Shown piece after piece: positions 60,555 through 64,000 of a DNA stretch of 64,000 nt. Made by a program: the position numbers and the translations under genes. The stretch comes from Jejubacter calystegiae (GTDB lineage: Bacteria > Pseudomonadota > Gammaproteobacteria > Enterobacterales > Enterobacteriaceae): assembly GCF_005671395.1 (NCBI RefSeq), contig NZ_CP040428.1, positions 2,604,001 through 2,668,000 of the forward strand, written 5' to 3'. Positions within the stretch are counted from its first letter, which is position 1. Every line of letters starts with the position of its first letter. The notes under the pieces were generated by a model. The model did no database searches. It saw only the letters and a program-made list of their open reading frames with translations, and was not told the DNA's origin.

Positions 60555-61736
60555 TCAAAACTGATAGCTGTAGTTGACGCTGGCAAACCAGAAGTAAGGA
60601 TGACTGTATTCGCCTTTAATCATCTGGGGCGACTGCACTTTTGACGACTGCATATGCAGATATTCCACGGCGAAACCGATATTGCTGGACGGCGTAATCT
60701 GGTACTGGGCGCCGGTCGCGAAACGCCATTCATCGCCGGTCGGCAACGACAATGACACATCGCTCTGGGAATCGTAGATGGTGCTGTCAAACGCGATGCC
60801 GCCATTAATGCGCCACTTCTCATTTGGCCGGTACTGAACCCCCAGCGAGGTATGCCAGGAATCCTTCAGGCGGTTGCTGTGGGTGAGATCCCGGTTACCG
60901 GCCGAGATTTCCGGGCTGCCAAACTGGCTCCAGTCCTGCCAGCCTAAATCCCCCATGACGGACCACTGGCGGTTAATATCATGCACCAGACTGACCATAA
61001 TCTGCTGGGGTGCCCGCACCTGGGCGGAGAGCGGCAGGCTATTTTCCCTGTTCGGCAGGTTAGGGAAGCGAGCGGTGCTATCGATATCGAAGTCGTAATC
61101 GGTTTTGCTGGTCCAGGTAATGCCCATACGGGTCTGATCGGTCAGATCCATCAGTAACCCAAGCTTGTAATTCATGGCCCAGTCGCTGTCATGCTGGCGT
61201 TCATCGCTGCCGTTAAGGTCGCGTCTCAGGCTCAAATAGCCGTAGTTAATACCGGGACCGAAACCGACAGAGACTTTATCGCTCAGCTTCCAGGCAATGG
61301 AGGGGCTGAGTGTAACGCCCACCATTGTTGCTTTATTGATTAACCGTTCTCCCGCCCAGTTGCCAAAGTCCAGACCGAGACCAAAGTTACCGTACATACC
61401 GATACCAGCATAGAGGTTGTCGCTCAGACGTTGGCTGTAGAACAGGCTGGCATTGGGAAACGGCCGCATGACGTCGCCAGGATCTCTGCCGTTATTCTCC
61501 ATATCGTAGGAGACATCGCCGTTCATCACCTGAACGCCAGTGGTTAACATATGGTCCGGCAGGCGGGTCATGCCCGCCGGGTTGGTGGCAATGGTCGAGG
61601 CGTCCTGGGCTCGAGCGGCCTGCCCGGCACCGGCCAGCGCGGTATCCTCAGTGCCGATTTCATAAAAGTAGAGCGCGCTGGCCTGGCTCATGCCCGAGAA
61701 CAGCAGCCCATAGCAACAAATCGCGAGTTTTTTCAT
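60555..61736 (-). CDS. FadL-family outer membrane porin
   Basis: A 393-residue beta-barrel protein: signal peptide to SQASA, then LAGAGQAARAQDASTIATNP with the conserved NPAGM motif and a C-terminal aromatic residue (YQF). The family moves fatty acids, aromatics or other hydrophobic molecules. It is too divergent from FadL itself to name. The 180 bases between it and puuP hold no gene that I can support. Confidence 0.88.
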   Translation of the reverse strand: MKKLAICCYGLLFSGMSQASALYFYEIGTEDTALAGAGQAARAQDASTIATNPAGMTRLPDHMLTTGVQVMNGDVSYDMENNGRDPGDVMRPFPNASLFYSQRLSDNLYAGIGMYGNFGLGLDFGNWAGERLINKATMVGVTLSPSIAWKLSDKVSVGFGPGINYGYLSLRRDLNGSDERQHDSDWAMNYKLGLLMDLTDQTRMGITWTSKTDYDFDIDSTARFPNLPNRENSLPLSAQVRAPQQIMVSLVHDINRQWSVMGDLGWQDWSQFGSPEISAGNRDLTHSNRLKDSWHTSLGVQYRPNEKWRINGGIAFDSTIYDSQSDVSLSLPTGDEWRFATGAQYQITPSSNIGFAVEYLHMQSSKVQSPQMIKGEYSHPYFWFASVNYSYQF

Positions 61737-61915
61737 AGCGTACCGGCTTAATAGTGTGATGATGAGAGTTCAACCTGACGATAGACAATAAAGCGTCGTT
61801 GCGCTTAATTTTTGCGCGCCGGAATAGTAACAAAGGAGAGAGCGGAAAGCGGTGAATGTCAGATTTAGCGCTACTTAATAGTAGAGGCCGGGTTCGACCT
61901 CTACTAAAGCACAGG

Positions 61916-63301
61916 TTAATCCAAGACCTGCTCGACCTTAGCCGCATCGTACTGCGGCGGCGGTTGATGGAAGCGGCGGGTCAGCCAGGTCAGGTACAGT
62001 AGTCCCAGCGCGGCCCATACCAGTCCCAGCGTCAGGGACGTGGCCTCAAGATTGATCCACAGCACGGCGACGGTGGCGGCGCCCACCAGCGGCAGCACCA
62101 GGTAGTGGAACTTCTCTTTGCGGGTTTTATTACGGCCTTCCCGGCGATAGAAGAAGTTAAATACCGAAAGATTAACGAAGGTGAAGGCCACCAGCGCCCC
62201 GAAGTTAATCAGCGCCGTGGCGGTCACCAGGTTGAAGAACTGCGCCGACAGCGCGACGATACCCACCATAATCACGTTCAGCGCCGGCGTGCGCCACTTC
62301 GGATGTACATAACCAAAGACCCGCTCCGGGAAGACCCGGTCGCGCCCCATCACATACAGCAGTCGCGAGACGCTGGCGTGGGAAGCCAGTCCCGATGCCA
62401 GGGTGTTGATAAAGGTGGTACACAGGAAGATTGACTGAAACAGCTTGCCGCCGACGTACAGGGCAATTTCCGGCAGCGCAGCGTCGGGATCCTTAAAACG
62501 CGCGTTGTCCGGGAAGAACAGCTGCATGGCGAACGAGGCGACGATAAAGATAAACCCGCCGTAGAGCGCGGTCAGAAATATCGCTTTGGGGATCTTTTTG
62601 GCGGCGTCTGGCGTCTCTTCCGAAAGCGTAGTCACTGCATCGAAGCCCAGAAACGAAAAGCAGACAATGGTCGCACCGGTGATAATCGGCAGCAGGTGGG
62701 CGTTTTCGCTGATAAACGGCTGTAGCGACCAGACGGTGCCCACTCCTTCGCCGCGCCGTAACCCGTGAACCACCAGGAAGATAAAGACGGCGATAATAGC
62801 CACCTGCACCAGCACGAACAGGGTATTAAAGTTGGCGACCAGATTAATGCTTTTCAGGTTAGCCGCGGTCAGGATAATCACAAAACCCACCACCCAGATC
62901 CAGGATTCCACTTCCGGGAACAGCGCGGTCAGGTAGATTTTCGCCAGTAGCACGTTAATCATTGGCAGGAACAGATAGTCGAGCAGCGACGACCAGCCCA
63001 CCATAAAGCCAACGTGGGGGCCAATGGACTTTTGAGCGTAGGTATAGGCCGAGCCCGCCTGGGGGAACTGGCGTACCAGCTTGCCGTAGCTGATGGCGGT
63101 AAAGAGCACGCCCGCCAGCGCCAGCAGGTAGGAGGCCGGAACATGGCCGTTGCTGACCCCGGAGACGATGCCGAAGGTATCGAATACCGTCATTGGCGTC
63201 AGATAGGCCAGGCCCATCATCACCACCTGCCAGAGCTTCAGGGATTTGCGCAGCTGCGGTTTGGCGACGGCGGCGGTATTGAGCGAGGTGTTAGTGGACA
63301 T
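61916..63301 (-). CDS. puuP: PuuP, putrescine importer
   Basis: A 461-residue APC-superfamily transporter, the same length as E. coli PuuP and nearly collinear with it: [40 protein letters not shown] and [12 protein letters not shown]. About 12 membrane helices. It imports putrescine for the Puu pathway; puuA lies upstream on the same strand, as in E. coli. Confidence 0.95.
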   Translation of the reverse strand: MSTNTSLNTAAVAKPQLRKSLKLWQVVMMGLAYLTPMTVFDTFGIVSGVSNGHVPASYLLALAGVLFTAISYGKLVRQFPQAGSAYTYAQKSIGPHVGFMVGWSSLLDYLFLPMINVLLAKIYLTALFPEVESWIWVVGFVIILTAANLKSINLVANFNTLFVLVQVAIIAVFIFLVVHGLRRGEGVGTVWSLQPFISENAHLLPIITGATIVCFSFLGFDAVTTLSEETPDAAKKIPKAIFLTALYGGFIFIVASFAMQLFFPDNARFKDPDAALPEIALYVGGKLFQSIFLCTTFINTLASGLASHASVSRLLYVMGRDRVFPERVFGYVHPKWRTPALNVIMVGIVALSAQFFNLVTATALINFGALVAFTFVNLSVFNFFYRREGRNKTRKEKFHYLVLPLVGAATVAVLWINLEATSLTLGLVWAALGLLYLTWLTRRFHQPPPQYDAAKVEQVLD

Positions 63302-63687
63302 GGCGCGCCCCCCCTTTGCCGGTAACGATTTGCTGTAGTGTGATCCTTATTGCAAACCGCCTTAGCAAGGGGGTAAATCGCGCTGTCGGGAACCAGGGAA
63401 ACGCGCCGGTATTCAGGCATTCAGTTGGCCCATATTCACTGTGGCCCGGGCGCAGGCCCTTAAGCGGCGGGTAAGCTGAGAACGGCATCATGTTCTTTCC
63501 TCGTCAAAATCTGTCTGTTATCGGAAGACCCGCTGCCGCCTGCGCTCCCTGGACGGCATTCGGAAAATGTCCCTGCGAACGTCGGCTGTGGTGGGCCTCG
63601 CGTTGGGAAAATTATGACGGCCCGGTTCCACTCAGGCCGCATGATGCTACTGATTATTTGCCCCCGACGGGAGCGTTTTTTACGCCC
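63302..63687. other. Gap between puuA and puuP
   Basis: About 386 bases without a gene I trust. At the puuA end, ACGCC-CTCA-GGCGT followed by T6 (about 63686-63705 on the plus strand) overlaps the puuA stop codon and could end transcripts coming from the left. The remainder probably holds a puuP promoter, but I cannot place it. Confidence 0.4.
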
Positions 63688-64000
63688 TCAGGCGTTTTTT
63701 AGCATCCAGTCGATTTCGGTGTCGGTAATCAGACGTTCGAACTGGGTGAGTTCGTCGTTTTTACAGGCCAGCCAGACGTGGCTGAAGCGTTCCCCCAGCT
63801 GCTCGCGCAGCGTCTGATGGCTGGCGAAGGTCGATAGCGCATCGCTCTGACGAATGGGAAAGGGCACGCCTTCCTGTTCCAGACCGTTGCCTTCCACCCG
63901 TGACGGCAGCGGCAGTGTGTTGTCCAGACCGTGCAATATGCCGGCCAGTATCGCGGCCATCACCAGGTAGGGGTTGGCATCGGCGCCCGCCACCCGGTAT
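63688..64000 (-). CDS. puuA: PuuA, gamma-glutamylputrescine synthetase (C-terminal part)
   Basis: The C-terminal 103 residues of a glutamine-synthetase-type enzyme; the rest lies beyond the window edge. GADANPYLVMAAILAGILHG, PSRVEGNGLEQEGVPFPIR and the end TEIDWMLKNA match E. coli PuuA closely. It ligates putrescine to glutamate in the first step of the Puu pathway. Confidence 0.93.
   Translation of the reverse strand, partial: YRVAGADANPYLVMAAILAGILHGLDNTLPLPSRVEGNGLEQEGVPFPIRQSDALSTFASHQTLREQLGERFSHVWLACKNDELTQFERLITDTEIDWMLKNA

Overview
The window looks like chromosome from an enterobacterium of the Klebsiella/Enterobacter/Cedecea kind. The evidence is a full hpx purine-degradation set of the Klebsiella type, a rut pyrimidine-degradation operon, btsS/btsR/btsT proteins very close to those of E. 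coli, and puuA/puuP. I cannot name the species. Most genes look GC-rich. The first 4.7 kb, the toxin-antitoxin loci, the pair at 57.6-58.4 kb and the region before the lap operon look more AT-rich by eye, which suggests acquired DNA.

Layout. (1) 1-4.7 kb: a tight five-gene operon with the three enzymes that turn proline into a carrier-bound pyrrole-2-carboxylate (dehydrogenase, AMP-ligase, carrier protein), followed by divergent copies of TrpD and TrpC whose substrate-binding or catalytic positions have changed. I know of no described pathway with this combination; it is the best candidate here for an undescribed system. (2) 5-10 kb: an exported molybdenum hydroxylase with a three-haem cytochrome c and a cofactor nucleotidyltransferase, a palindromic repeat and a symE remnant. 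(3) 9.9-30.7 kb: the hpx region, covering hypoxanthine/xanthine to urate (HpxDE), urate to allantoin (HpxO, HpxT, HpxQ), allantoin racemase and allantoinase (HpxA, HpxB), then allantoate to oxamate and oxalate (HpxK, HpxJ, HpxY, HpxW), with guanine deaminase, two permeases and three regulators (HpxR, HpxS, HpxU). A higBA-type locus with a damaged toxin lies inside it. (4) 31.4-45.8 kb: a complete Lap system (LapG protease, LapD c-di-GMP receptor, a giant adhesin and its type I exporter LapE/LapB/LapC). The adhesin carries about 1,240 residues of Ser-Asp repeats. (5) 46-51.4 kb: BtsS/BtsR next to their expected target BtsT, with a ccdAB locus between. (6) 51.5-57.5 kb: rutABCDEFG and divergent ydhR. 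(7) 57.6-58.4 kb: two unrecognised genes. (8) 58.5-64 kb: a frameshifted MFS transporter, an exported NTF2-like protein, a FadL-like porin, puuP and the end of puuA.

Regulation. Sigma-54 type promoters with matching NtrC-type palindromes lie upstream of hpxP, hpxJ and rutA, and weaker sigma-54 candidates precede hpxW and hpxC. The purine and pyrimidine operons therefore look like one nitrogen-limitation regulon, with local operators for HpxR, HpxS, HpxU and RutR on top.
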